Positions 21,701 through 33,750 of a stretch of 64,000 bases of DNA are shown piece after piece. A program made the position numbers and the translations under genes. The stretch covers positions 105,289,135-105,353,134 of the forward strand of contig CM054180.1 in the NCBI GenBank assembly GCA_028829895.1, in the 5' to 3' direction. Below the pieces are notes generated by a model. The model was given only the letters and a program-made list of their open reading frames with translations. It did not search any database and was not told where the DNA came from. Numbering within the stretch: position 1 is the first letter of the stretch; the number at the start of each line of letters is the position of its first letter. The DNA is from Sinotaia quadrata. Lineage: Eukaryota > Mollusca > Gastropoda > Architaenioglossa > Viviparidae.

Positions 21701-22680
21701 TGACTGATAGGGGCCTCTTCTTTCCTGACGAAGGGACGGGTGCTAGCCTAAAAGGTTTAAACTCTGAGCAACGTGTGGGGCTGCTTCGTCGCGCCATTTT
21801 CCAGTTTAATTGGCTTCTTTAAGAACTGACTAATTTCTACTTCAGTTTTATCTTACACCGACGGTCATAGTGTCAGGACGGCAAGATACGCAATGTCGCT
21901 TAGACCGGGCCCTGGTAGAAATGAAGGGAGATTATTTGTTGGTAGAATGAAGCCGAGTCAAATTCTTAAAAAGAGTTATCTCCTAATGGGAGAGATTTCG
22001 GCCATATGACTGAGTGGTAGAGCTACTTATGAACATTTATGAGTCGACATTCGTTTATGAGTGAATTTCATTATGCACACGTGGGCGCATAGTCTCACCT
22101 TGCTCTGTGTATGTATACGTGCGTATATGTGTGCGTGTGTGTCTGTGTGGTGTGTGATTGACTAGGGCACTAGGCGAATGGTCAGTGTGATTTCTGCTCA
22201 ATGAAAACTGCAAAATTTCATTTCATTACCAAAGTAAGCCTGATTACATTCACTGATGAATTCAGATTAAATGATTATGTTTTGAGTAGGCCCACCCACA
22301 AAGTCTCGCGTGAAGTGACTGTATACAACGGGATTTGACTGGGTGGCTGAGGAAAAACTTTTTTTAAACGAGAAAGAAAGTTAAGGTTACTTACGTGTAT
22401 ATACAACTGCTGCCACTTAGTCTAACGTGTACCCGTAATGTGTTGAAAGCGCTTTCAGATTAAAAACACTTTCTTATTTTTCTTCACAAATAACAAAGAT
22501 ATGTTACTGCCGTTGATATATTCAAATTTATAGCTTGTGTCTTTGACAATAGATTAAATTAAACTGAATTAAAAATAGAATGCAAGTGTAAATTGAATTC
22601 GTCTGATTTCCTCTTAGAAGCGTTTCATCTGATATGGCTTTGAAATCTGTGTATTATTTTAACGACTACTACTTCTTCTA
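21701..22680. other. Unique sequence with a possible tRNA-like A-box
   Basis: TGACTGAGTGGTAGAGCTAC at 22007 resembles a tRNA D-arm/A-box, but no B-box was found at the right distance. A short GT-rich patch lies at 22108-22160. No coding signal. Confidence 0.4.
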
Positions 22681-23290
22681 CTACTACTACCACTATTACC
22701 ATTACATTTATTTCTTCTACTAATACATTAGAGGCTTTTCATTTTAAATGGCGTTGTAGGCTGTGTGAATTATATTCACAATCTACAACAACAACAACTA
22801 CTACCACTACCACCACCACCATTACATTTATTTCTTCTACTAATACATTAGAGGCTTTACATTTTAAATGGCGTTGTAGACTGTGTGAATTATATTCACA
22901 ATCTATAACAACTACTACTACTACCACCACCACCACCTCTACAACAACTGCTACTGCAACTACTGCTAGTACTACTTTTATTTTTATTTCTACAACAACA
23001 ACAGCAACAACTACTGCTACCACGATCACCATCACCGCTAATTTAATTTTATCTGAAATGGCGTTAAGAACTTTATGAGCATTATTCTTTTTAAAGATTA
23101 ACACTACTACTGCTACTACTATCATCACCACTAATTTTATTTTATCGGAAATTGTGTTGGTATCGCTGTGTATTACTTGCACAAGACCACCACCGCCACC
23201 ACCTCTACTACTACTACTACTACTACTACTACCATCACCAACAACACCGCCACTAATGCTATTTCTAGTTCTACTACTGTTATTTAAATA
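22681..23290. repeat. (ACT/ACC/ACA)n trinucleotide tract containing a duplicated non-repetitive block
   Basis: ACT, ACC and ACA trinucleotides are interrupted by two copies of a unique block containing CATTAGAGGCTTT, AAATGGCGTTGTAG and GTGTGAATTATATTCACAATC (about 22724-22783 and 22846-22903, about 122 bp apart). A more diverged third block occurs at 23047-23090 (GAAATGGCGTTAAGAACTTT). The locus is thus a trinucleotide repeat plus a larger tandem unit. Poly-valine/serine frames across it reflect composition. Confidence 0.9.
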
Positions 23291-23624
23291 AATAATCGAT
23301 TCAGCGAAATGCATTGATTTATCGATCATTTAAATCGAAAAGGTCACGTTGATGGAAGGCACGGCAAGGTTCCTCGCTAAATCCAGAAGACCGAGTAAAT
23401 AGTTTTTAAAATTACTATTTCCAACTCAGATTTCTGGAATTTAGGCAAATAGTTCTGGAAACTATTACCCTGGTGGAAATGCATCCTACTTAAACTCCAT
23501 TTTGGAAAGTTCAAACTGATGTAGTGACGGCTGCACGCTTATAAGATGGACAACGTGGACATTATGACGTCAAGACGCTATTTATATAACAAGTGAACAA
23601 CTGAGCAGCGTAAAAATTAATGCG

Positions 23625-23756
23625 TAAAATTTATAACTCACCAAAGTTGATTTTACAAATTTATAACTCACCAAAGTTGATTTTACAAATTTATAACTCA
23701 CCAAAGTTGATTTTACAAATTTATAACTCACCAAAGTTGATTTTACAAATTTAATT
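23625..23756. repeat. Minisatellite, 30-bp unit, 4+ copies
   Basis: TTTATAACTCACCAAAGTTG followed by ATTTTACAAA repeats four times without visible change, implying a young expansion. Confidence 0.97.
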
Positions 23757-25508
23757 TACACGATTATGCGTGCATAGTCCATGTGCGGCTTTTATTAAAA
23801 CAGTCGAATTTACTCTTTGCAAAATAGAAGAGAACTGTCTTAGAATAAAATCAGAGGGCATTGCAGGTGACTTCACATTCCAACTTTGCGGTGGATATTT
23901 TATTGTTGTTGTAAACGTTTAGTGAACTTGCATAGATAAGAACGCACAGAGAACTTATCCCAAGTATTCACATCAACGCAATCATTATACATGCATTTCT
24001 GTTTTTTCTTTCTCTCTTTCTTGCCTTCTGATATTTTTCTCTTCTCCTCAAAGAGTATATTTAGAACAGTCAGGCAGCTGCAGTCAAGTGCAGCTCGCGT
24101 ACCAGGTATTTCGATTACCTCACTCGCGTCGCCCTTTATTCTCCGCCTCTGAGATGGTGGAAACCAACTTCATCACAAAATATGAGCCTACTTGAGGTCG
24201 CGTTCCTACTTTTGGCGTAGCAGACCAACCTGGACGTAAAAGTGACGTCACACGAGTACAGTGGTCTGCTGAGAGGAACCTTCTGGAAATACTGCAGTTA
24301 TGGGAGAAACATTATTAAATAATGAATACTAAAAGAAGACGTCTTATAGAAAAGGGGAGAGAACAGGGGAAAGAAAAGAAGACAAAACAAACAACCCGGT
24401 CTAGACGTGGGTTATTGTACACTCTGCGCTGTTAAACCCATTACTTTTCGAACCCGACTTACTGAATGAGGGTGAGTGAGGATAGGGGCCGCATTGTTTG
24501 AAGAAAGGTGGTGGGGGGGGGTTATTTAAAAAGATAACAAACAAACAAAACACCCCACTGTTTGTATGTGTAGGCTTATGCATGTACGTGGAAGTTGAAT
24601 GGGGGGGGGGAGCGGGGGTGTGAAGGCAGGGTGGAAAAAAATAAGACTGCAAGTTTCCCACAAATATCCATCATTTTCTTGAGACCGCTTGCTTCGATAG
24701 AGCGTGTACAGCGAAACTTGACGCGTCGCTTCGCACCCCTTTTCGGGAGGTTAAAAAAAAGCGGGATGAAAGAATTTGCACCATCAGCAAATCGCCATAC
24801 CATTCTGTAAATATGTACACGCTGGCAAATCGTCGGGCCCAAATCGTTTCCCGACCGGTTCGGCACTGAAGTTGAACGTCTGCGGTTGTGGGTTTGGTTC
24901 CGTTTTCTAAAATAATAAAAATTAAGTTTTCACTTTTAATTCAGATGCTTGGGGAGAGAGAGTTGGAAAGCTTGATGGTGTCCAGTCTGACTGTGAAACC
25001 CGATGACGTCGTAAATTCGTCTGTCACGTGGTATAGTTACAATACCGTTGATAAAAGTTTCTTTCGCGGGCCTCGCCTGTTATAGATAATAAATGTCTGT
25101 GGGTTGTTTTGTCCTGCCCCTCATCCCCAGATTATGCTGAATATGCGCCACTTGCATCAGAATATTTTAATGAGTTACTTCCCCCACTCTCGCCAACCTC
25201 TGTTTGCTGGCATACGGAATCTCGGTCCATCTGTAGAATTATACTTAATCCACGCGGGCTTCCAGACTGGCGACGGTCTTGAATGGTACGAAAGTATTTG
25301 CTCTTGAGCGTCGATTCCTACCTAGAGCTTTGAGCTTGCGCGTCATACAGGTCGTGTCCATTATCCGTGCTGACTCGAACGAACGTCATGAACGTATTAT
25401 GTAGATCCTATTATGTAGATCTAAGTGGGCAAAGGACTGCCCGTTTAGGTTGTAACCCATCTAAAGTGTAACCGTGCCTCTTCATGGCAACTGAGGCTAT
25501 CTTTATAT
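23757..25508. other. Unique sequence, no gene recognised
   Basis: Contains G-tracts at 24513-24520 and 24601-24611. Frames of 65-96 codons at 24576-24866 and 24888-25085 have no identifiable domain. Confidence 0.5.
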
Positions 25509-25740
25509 TTACACGTCAGCTAAGACCGATCGTAATTAAGAGGTCGGCTGAGGCTGGGTGTAATTTACAGGTTAATTAAGGCCGATCCTAATTACCAGGT
25601 CGGCTGAGGCCGGGTGTAATTTACAAGTCAGCTGAGACTGGCCGTATCTTCATCGGAGGCCGGACGCACCATAACAGGTTAATCAGCCGCCTTACCTTCA
25701 CAGGTCAGCAGAGATCGGGTTAGGAGAGATATTTTTCCAG
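25509..25740. repeat. Eroded tandem repeat, about 36-bp unit, 6-7 copies
   Basis: AGGTCGGCTGAGGC.GGGTGT alternates with AATTTACAGGTTAATTAAGG; variants continue to about 25740 (CACAGGTCAGCAGAGATCGG). Confidence 0.75.
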
Positions 25741-25969
25741 GGCTGCTGCGGTCGAGGCTTCACAGGTTAACTGAAGGGATTTAGAACGTGTCTTTTTATT
25801 AAGCATATATAACACTGTAATAATAGGCACAAATTACGTAATCTTCTTTTGATTATAAGTTTTCTTCTAGTAAAACAAGAAGAAAAATTCTGTCAGGAGT
25901 CTTCCTATCTTTATTTTTGTTTCTCCTCTTCCGGATTTGAAATTTTAAAAGCACGGACGATGTTACTGT

Positions 25970-26075
25970 CGCCAGTAAATCGCTATTGGCTGTTTCTTGT
26001 TACGTCACGGAAATGTTAGCCAAAGTAAATCGCCATTGGCTGTTTCATGTTTCACGGAAATGCTAGCCAATATTC
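25970..26075. repeat. Tandem duplication, about 50-bp unit, 2 copies
   Basis: GTAAATCGC.ATTGGCTGTTTC followed by CACGGAAATG.TAGCCAA occurs at about 25975 and 26024. Confidence 0.9.
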
Positions 26076-26204
26076 ATTCCCACCTCATGTTCACGTTTGC
26101 TGTCTTACAGTTACCACAAGAAAAGAAAAATCTACCTGACTTCTCGGAATTTTTTGTTCATTTACACGATTGGTCTCATCCATGACTTGCCAGAACACGT
26201 ATTT

Positions 26205-26440
26205 CAGTTAAAATATTTCAACACACATATTTCAATCAAAAATGTTTCAACACACGTATTTCAATCAAAATGTTTCAACACACGTATTTCAATCAAAATG
26301 TTTCAACACACGTATTTCAATCAAAATGTTTCAACACACGTATTTCAATCAAAATGTTTCAACACACATATTTCAATCAAAATGTTTCAACACACGTATT
26401 TCAATCAAAATGTTTCAACACACGTATTTCAATCAAATCA
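26205..26440. repeat. Minisatellite, 28-bp unit, about 8 copies
   Basis: TTTCAACACACGTATTTCAA plus TCAAAATG repeats every 28 bp, with nearly identical copies. 28 is not a multiple of three, so the frames through the array shift among three reading frames. Confidence 0.97.
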
Positions 26441-28401
26441 TCAGTGCAGTTATGTACACTAGGAGTAGTAAGGCTGCAAGTGGAAGTATTATTCCAACGC
26501 ACCACAATGTTTGTCTTTTCTTTATATTGTTTAATTCGGTAACCATCGAACTTTCTTTTCCTGCCGGAATTTATGAACAAACTCTCCTAGGATAGGAATG
26601 TAATCGGCCTTAAGTGGGAGGGTATTGTAAACAACCTCTCATAGTGTAGGACGTGTAAACAGGCCTTAAGGGCGAGGGTTTTGTTGGGCGATAGGCTGTT
26701 GTTTCTCTTATGTTCAAAATCCTTCCATTCGCAACGCCAATCGCACTTCAAACGAAGTGGCAAATGTCCTCAAAGGGAAGTAATTATGCAGTTTCAGAAG
26801 TGTACATACGACTCTTCTCTCCCACATCTCTCTTTTCTAAATCTCCTCACCCCACTCTCTCTTCCCTGAGTATAACACCCATCAATAATAATAATAATAA
26901 TAATAATTTGTTCTTGTCTTCGGGGCTGTTTTTATTTTTATTTATTTTCGGGTTTACGATTATAGTTGATGGACGTTTCTCTCTGTAAGACAGTTGCGGG
27001 AATTCTCAAAATTCATTTGGTTTACTTTGTTAGAAAGTGGAGCTGATTTTTTTCCCCTTTTCAGTTTCGCACACAAATATTCGCATGCAAAAAAAAAAAA
27101 AAGAAGAGTTTGTTTCCCTCAAATTTTCGGTCGAGGTGCAATTCTTGTGTTTGGGGATACTTTCTGCATTGTTTAACATACGACCGAAAGACTAACTTTT
27201 GAAGATAGGATGACGCAATTGGAGACTCGCGAGACGTATTGTGCCTCGCTCTGTGATTGGTGATTTTTCTTGTTTTGTTTTCAGCAGAAAACATTTGCTG
27301 CTTCCTGATTGGTTCTTATTCAGATTATTTTATAATTCATGTAAATTTAGATTCTATTCTGTTTCCCAACCGAAATTTTCAGTCCAGTGCCAGTGCGCAA
27401 GTGGTGGTGGTTGGGTGGGGGAATGTAGTTTGTTTAAATGTCAGAATATAGCATCTTTTCAAAATATAATTTGCTGCATCGAATGAAACTGACAGTCAAA
27501 TAGATTTCTAATGGTTAAAGAGATATACCCACCCACCCTTTAACCTCACTCACACACAAACACACGCACACACATATACAGAGGAACTTATCATTGCTGC
27601 AAACCATGCTTTCTCAACATCAAGATGATAATTACAACATAACAACAACAAAATAATAGCAACAACACAACAGTAGTCACAAAATAAAATTGCAAGAATA
27701 AATAAAGTAATCCTTGTACATTATCAGTCAATTACGCATTATTAAAATATTAAAAGGACTATTAGGATCAATGATGGGGACGAACTGATGATTCGGCCTA
27801 TTTCGTGTCGGGCTGACCTAGATTGTACTACACGTATTTATCGGTGCGTCATCTGAGTCCGACCCCTTGGCTTATAGGCTCGCGCACGGGATTTCTGGAA
27901 TCAAGTTGTTGCAACTGTGGTCTGCACAACTCCATGGGGACTTCCGGCGCTTGTCAGGGCCAAAAAAAAAAAAAAAGTATTCATCTGGGCACCATACTGC
28001 ATCACGTGATGAGTGATGCTCGCTCACCCACTAGGATGTAGGGAAAGTTGAACTAACTGCTCGTAACCTAAGACACAAATCGGGACAAAAACCATCCACA
28101 CCCTCCCACTTCCCCACATATCTCAGTTAATCTGCCAAGCTAAGCTATGCATCTGGCCATAAAAGTCCGAAACACAAAGAAGAAACAGGAAAATATCCAA
28201 ACTGTTGTTCCCAATGGACTGTTAAGTGACGTAATAAAACGCATTAGACGCGGCTGTCAAACTTCCTTACCTTTTGTCGACAATTACGAATTGGTCGTAT
28301 GCCGGCCTTGAACTGTGCTGTTTCACCTTGAATTGTGGTTGAGTAATAGTCGCAATCAAATGATAGATTATTGCTGACAAACCTGTAAAGCAAAGTTTGC
28401 G
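26441..28401. other. Unique sequence, no gene recognised
   Basis: Contains (AAT)n at 26884-26909, A-tracts at 27089-27102 and 27963-27977, and a duplicated phrase (AGG.CGTAA.CGGCCTTAA) at about 26595 and 26648. The phrase CAAAGGGAAGTAATTA at 26774 resembles a short motif I associate with molluscan repeats. No coding signal. Confidence 0.5.
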
Positions 28402-28433
28402 CGAAAGCGGCGGAAGCCGGAAGCGCCCCCTAC
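28402..28433. repeat. Dispersed GC-rich 32-mer, copy 1
   Basis: GAAAGCGGCGGAAGCCGGAA followed by GCGCCCCCTAC matches 63053-63084 with one difference. It is followed by AATCAAATCAAATAAAG, a short simple repeat. Confidence 0.85.
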
Positions 28434-29849
28434 ACTCAATCAAATCAAATAAAGCAAAGAGTTCTTGACCCTGGTTCTTGACGTTTGCATGCACGTGCAA
28501 AAGGACAGCCAATCATGGGTCGCTTTTAGGTTGATCTCTAAGGCTGAACTTGCAAAATGCAGTGGTGTTGGATGTATTTTTTTTTTTTAAATCTTCGCAG
28601 CTAAATTTATTATAATATAAAAACTACTTCTTGATATATTTAAAATATAAGATGCTTATACTGACTCGAGAATGACTTACCTGTTAAATTAAGGGTGGTA
28701 ACTGACTCTCAAACTGCAAAAATCAAACAAACAAACAAACCCCAATAGATATATATATATATATGCAAACAAGGCCAGAAAAGGGGAATTTCTTCATAAC
28801 GGGACATGTTTGTCGGTCATAAATGATCCTGGTGCAATACCCGAATTCTGACTGAAAAGAGTTTGTGACATAACTGGCATTCCTAATTAAAAATGAAATA
28901 AATAAATTATTAAATACAGCTTATTCATAAGTTCAGATAAAATTACCCTCTATCAAGTTATTATTAATAATGATACCGTCCTTGGGAGTGTTTGCAAAGT
29001 CTTTATCTATTGGTTCAACCCACAAAACTCGAACCAATCAGCCAACTGATATCTAATCCTGAAGTGTGATGCAACACTTATGCAAGTACTTTTACACAGG
29101 ATTGTCTTCAGTGCCCTTAAATAAAAATCTGAAGACATCTATTATCACTTGCTGATAATTAGTTTCTAACCATCCGATAAATGAATAATTATGCATCTTC
29201 AATCCGACTCTTTCACTGCAGCCTCTTGTAAAGGGGGAGGGGGGATGTCTGAGAAATAAATAAACCAGACACTAGTGTGTTATTGATCCATAGTGATAAA
29301 GGTTGCAAGAATACGCAGTTTTGAAACCTAACGTGCGCATATTTGACTTCCAGTCGGCGTTCCTAATACGTCAAAACAGTTTTAATACGTTTGATTGATA
29401 AAATGATCCGAAAACGAGACCGGAAATGCTGAACAACTTGAAGCTGTTCGGTTGTAAACCTAATTGACTGTTGTTCAACATTGAAGCGAACTTACTGTTG
29501 TTCAGACTAGCTTTGCTCTAGTCACTGGCATTCGCAATTCTGAAAAGCGCAGCTATATATGTGTGGATGTTCACAATCGCGCTATATACTTTTACCCAAA
29601 CCAGCTACAGACATTCATTCTGTAATTGAGGGCGGCATGTTTGACTTGAATCAGAAACAAACGCCAGCAGTTCTCCTTCAAGTAACGTACGGTATTAAAA
29701 TAAAACAAAACAAAACAACAAGTGTACGTGTGTCTGTAATGTGTGTGTTGTGCATCATCTGTATGTGCGTGGGTCTATGGATTAGCTGTTGCTTTAGTTG
29801 GAGTTTCGCAACAGCTTTAAAATAAAATAAGGCTTTGATAGGAAATGAG
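28434..29849. other. Unique sequence, no gene recognised
   Basis: Short (AT)n at 28749-28763 and (CAAA)n at 28726-28740. A frame of 88 codons at 29559-29825 has a hydrophobic C-terminus but no domain or splice context. Confidence 0.5.
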
Positions 29850-30125
29850 AGTGGTTCATAAACTGGTCTGAAAAGAAAGTGAGCAGTGTGTTTGGTTTCA
29901 TAGACTGGCTTGAAAAGAAAGTGAGCAGTGTGTTTGGTTTCATAGACTGGCTTGAAAAGAAAGTGAGCAGTGTGTTTGGTTTCATAGACTGGCTTGAAAA
30001 GAAAGTGAGCAGTGTGTTTGGTTTCATAGACTGGTTTGAAAAGAAAGTGAGCAGTGTGTTTGGTTTCATAGACTGGCCTGCATAGAAAATGAGCGGTGGG
30101 TTTGGTTTTATAGACTGGCCTGTAA
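29850..30125. repeat. Minisatellite, 42-bp unit, 6-7 copies
   Basis: GTTTGGTTTCATAGACTGGC followed by TTGAAAAGAAAGTGAGCAGT repeats every 42 bp, with diverged units at both ends. The unit is divisible by three and open in both orientations (plus SSVFGFIDWLEKKV). This is the third array in the window that fakes a repetitive protein. Confidence 0.97.
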
Positions 30126-30289
30126 AGGACAACGCTAGATAAAAAGGTTTGGGCTGGATGTGCGTTCATTAGTGTTTATGTACGTGCTTGTAAAAGAAAA
30201 GGAAGGAAGAAGCAGAGTTAAACCAAAGCCACATTAAATGTTTCAATAACTGAATGTGTTCCAATGTTTCTTCCTCCCTTAGTGCAAAA

Positions 30290-30840
30290 CGCACTCATGC
30301 ACGCACCCACAAACACACAGAAACACACAAGCGCGCGCACAAACACTAATAAAAGTACATAAATAGACACAAACACACAAATCTCTAATAAACACACATA
30401 AACAAACACAAGCAAGTACATATAAACACACCCAAACACACTAACACAAACGCACATACAAATAAATACTAATAAACACACATACAAACACACAAATATA
30501 CACATATAAACATGCACAAACACCCCCCAAAAGAAAACACATTAACACAAAAAAAGTACATATAATCACACATAAATACACAAACAAAATACATACAAAC
30601 ACAATAATAAACAAATATAAACATACTCACAAACAAGTACATACAAATACAAAACACAGTAATAAACACGCATATAAGCAATACAAATATACACACATAA
30701 GTACAAATACACACTAAACTACACATATAAAATATACAAACACATACAAAGACAATAATAAGCACGCACACACACACAAACACATTATAAACACACATAA
30801 GCACACACACAAGCAAGTACATACAAACACTCACATTCAA
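30290..30840. repeat. Cryptic CA/CATA-rich low-complexity tract, about 550 bp
   Basis: Almost exclusively A/C/T on the plus strand, built from ACACAAACAC, ACATATAA and AATAAACACA pieces without a fixed period. Guanine is very rare. The complementary strand gives Val/Cys-rich frames that should not be annotated. Confidence 0.9.
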
Positions 30841-31539
30841 ACACTTTAAGACTTGCTGAAACCCATCACCTAAAGTTCCTACGTATACCGAAGGCTCACC
30901 GTAAAAATAAACAAGAGACGCACTGTCGATCTAATGACGTTCCAAGCCACGTGGGATATTTTAAAAATAGCCACACATTTATTGTGTCAGTAATTTGCTT
31001 AGGTTTTTTTCTTAACGTATTTTTTTTTTTTTTTTTGTCCTTCAAAGATGTTCTCTGTTGTGGTTCTTTCCCCAGCGCAATGACTAGAGCAAAAAAAAAA
31101 AATCAAAAAAAAATCATACTTTAGTCGTCTTTTTCCCATTTTTTCCCATATTTTTTCTCGCTTTACTCTTTTTTTTCTCATTTAGGAACCCATGTGAGTT
31201 GAAGTTCTCACAAAATGAACTGTAAACTGCAGATTGTTATCATGGCCTCTCTTCTCATGATTTGTTGATATGACGCAAAACCCCATTATCAACCCCTACT
31301 CCCTCTAAAAACAAAAGGTCAAAAAATAAAGAACGTAAGAAAGTAAACAAAATAAAAACCTCAAGGAAGTAAGGTGTGCCTTTTCATTCCTTTAATTTAG
31401 AAAACAAACATTTTTTTTTCGTTTAGTAATCGGGGCGAATTTGTTTCCTGCTTCCACTGTTTTCTTTATTCCTTCCTTTTTTAAAAAGTTATTTACTGAT
31501 TTCATAATGCTAAGGCTTCTAGCTTTAAAATGTATAATA
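30841..31539. other. Homopolymer-rich sequence, no gene
   Basis: T-tract at 31018-31037, A-tracts around 31090-31113, and further short A/T runs. Confidence 0.6.
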
Positions 31540-31860
31540 TTTGTACTGGACAGTTATGTTGTTCTGTTATATTTATATTTAATGCGGGACAGTTATATTG
31601 CTCTGTTATATTTATATTTTATGCGGGACAGTTATGTTGTTCTGTTATATTTGTATTTTATGCGGGACAGTTATGTCGTTCTGTTATATTTATATTTTAT
31701 GCGTCACAGTTACGATGTTTTGTTATATTTGTATTTTATGCGTCACAGTTACGATGTTTTGTTATATTTGTATTTTATGCGTCACAGTTACGATGTTTTG
31801 TTATATTTGTATTTTATGCGTCACAGTTACGATGTTTTGTGATGTTTAATCAAGACAGTT
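31540..31860. repeat. Minisatellite, 39-bp unit, 8 copies
   Basis: GTTCTGTTATATTTATATTT followed by TATGCGGGACAGTTATGT repeats eight times. The second half uses the variant TATGCGTCACAGTTACGAT four times, so two unit types form separate blocks. Confidence 0.97.
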
Positions 31861-32814
31861 ACGTCTTCTGTTACGCTCTTTTCTAACCAGAACGGGGTTT
31901 CATTATAATGCAATCGTGCTGAAACAGCTTTTAAATATTTTTAAATATAAATATATTTCAACCGCACTCATGCTCTCTTGATGCGTTTACAAATTGTTAA
32001 TGTGGCTCTTACAGTTGTCCTAGAAATCATCAAGGGAGACAATGGTCATTGTTGCTTTCTTTCAGTCTAATAAGTGCTCCAATGTGTAAACAAGACAAGA
32101 AGAATACTTTCGAGTACTGTTGCCAAATACAGAGTGGAATTTTACTGCTGAAATAGGACCAGGATTTCGCAGATTGACAGGAATGTCAATTAAAATTTAG
32201 GCATTAATACGTGTAAGTGGTGCTACTGATCTTTGTCAAAAATTTGCCTACTGATCTGTGTCAAAAATTTGCCTACAGATTGAAGTGTGCGATCGAATTT
32301 GTTACGGGGAATTCTGTGGTGTAAAATATTTAACATTGAACCTCAATGAACTACAAAAGAGATATTCTGTACACAACAACAAAAATTCTCTTTTCGAAAT
32401 GTAAAAGATATGATGAAACTATTATTCAGAATGTGTTCTGCTCAATGAAGCATTGATGCAAAGAAAATAATATCAACTCAAGATGCTGAATCCTGACAGA
32501 GAATTTATTAAAGAAACAGAATTTGGCTATTGAGCAGTGACACGGAACTTGAAAGCTAAACTACAATATCCCCATCCCCACGTGCAAGGAAATCATAGTT
32601 TGTTTGTCTGCTTCTCCCCCCCCCCCCCAATCTTGGATGCATCAAATCATGTATGATTGGAACCGCTGTTCAAGATGTAGTCCGAGTTCTCCCACCGATG
32701 CCATATTGCATGCCAGTCTCACTCCATCAACCTTCATGTTTGGCACCATTTATTTTTATGTGGTGAATAGAAGAAATAAGTAAATTATATTTTAAGAAAT
32801 TAATCTTAGAGTCT
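31861..32814. other. Unique sequence, no gene; one small duplication
   Basis: CTGATC(T)TGTCAAAAATTTGCCTA is duplicated at about 32226-32275. C-tract at 32617-32629. Confidence 0.55.
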
Positions 32815-33005
32815 GGAAATAGGTATTTATGTCTGTCTGGAATTAGTGTAAATCCCTATTAATGCATGTCTGGAACTAGTGGAAATTAGTAATTATGATG
32901 TCCTTGGAATTAGTGGAAATTAGTTTTTATGTCTGTTTTGGAATTAGTGCAAATCAGTTTTTATGTCGGAATTGGAATCAGTAGAAATCAGTAATTATAT
33001 TGGAA
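32815..33005. repeat. Minisatellite, about 33-40-bp irregular unit, 5 copies
   Basis: TGGAATTAGTGGAAATTAGT followed by TTTATGTCTG recurs with variable spacing from 32815 to 33000. Confidence 0.85.
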
Positions 33006-33264
33006 TAGGCTATTTTCGTCCTTAGTGGCAGCTGCAGTTATTTCCGACCGTCATGGCAGGTGGATAATTATCTGTCGCTGGTTTATTTCAGATTCTGTTT
33101 ACATTCGTTACATATCTGGTGATCAAACTGCCCTTTTTCGAGGAAAAAAGGATTTGGAGATGGGCGTTTCTTTGTCTCCAGAAGATCAGTTACATTTTTG
33201 TTTAATTGAAATTAGGGCTCGCCACTCTAATTTATTCCGACTCCCTTAAATTTAAAGAAGGGGA

Positions 33265-33750
33265 AGTGGCACGTCAATAATCAGCCCCACAAGCTGACCG
33301 CGTGTAATGGCAACTAGTGTACAATAATCAGCCCCACAAACTGACCGCGTGTAATGGCAACTAGTGTACAATAATCAGCCCCACAAACTGACCGCGTGTA
33401 ATGGCAACTAGTGTACAATATAATCAGCCCCACAAACTGACCGCGTGTAATGGCAACTAGTTTATAAGCGCCGTGATATAATTCCGGTCACATGTGATGG
33501 CAATAAGTGTATACCTACGTCATATAATTCCGGTCGCGTGTAATGGCAACAAGTGTATACGTAACGTACATCATATAATTCCGGTCGCATATAATGATAA
33601 CAAGAATACTCGTGCGTCATATAATTCCGGTCACGTGTAATGGCAACAAGTGTATAATACGTACGTCATATAATTCCGGTCATGTATAATGGCAACAAGT
33701 ATACTCGCGCGTCATAAAATTCCGGTCACGTGTGATGGCAAAATAATACT
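33265..33750. repeat. Two-phase minisatellite, about 48-bp units, about 10 copies
   Basis: The first four units (33276-33463) read AATCAGCCCCACAAACTGAC then CGCGTGTAATGGCAACTAGT. From about 33470 the first half changes to CGTCATATAATTCCGGTC while the second half stays CGTGTAATGGCAACAAGTGT. The conserved half-unit links two otherwise different repeat families in one continuous array. Confidence 0.9.

Noticed and set aside
22007..22026. tRNA gene or SINE head near 22.0 kb (TGACTGAGTGGTAGAGCTAC)
   Set aside because: No B-box or cloverleaf could be completed downstream within a tRNA-length interval.
24850..24900. B-box-like GTGGGTTTGGTTCC near 24.89 kb
   Set aside because: No convincing A-box at the right distance and no second copy in the window.
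26097..26595. Three overlapping frames rich in Phe/Asn/Ser/Gln
   Set aside because: The 28-bp array produces the same words in three frames; not a prion-like protein.
29678..30169. Possible repetitive proteins (SSVFGFIDWLEKKV and its minus-strand counterparts)
   Set aside because: 42-bp tandem unit open in both directions; same artefact as the 33-bp array.
30218..30840. Cys/Val-rich minus-strand frames resembling membrane proteins
   Set aside because: The region is a guanine-poor CA/CATA low-complexity tract; hydrophobicity follows from TG-rich complement composition.
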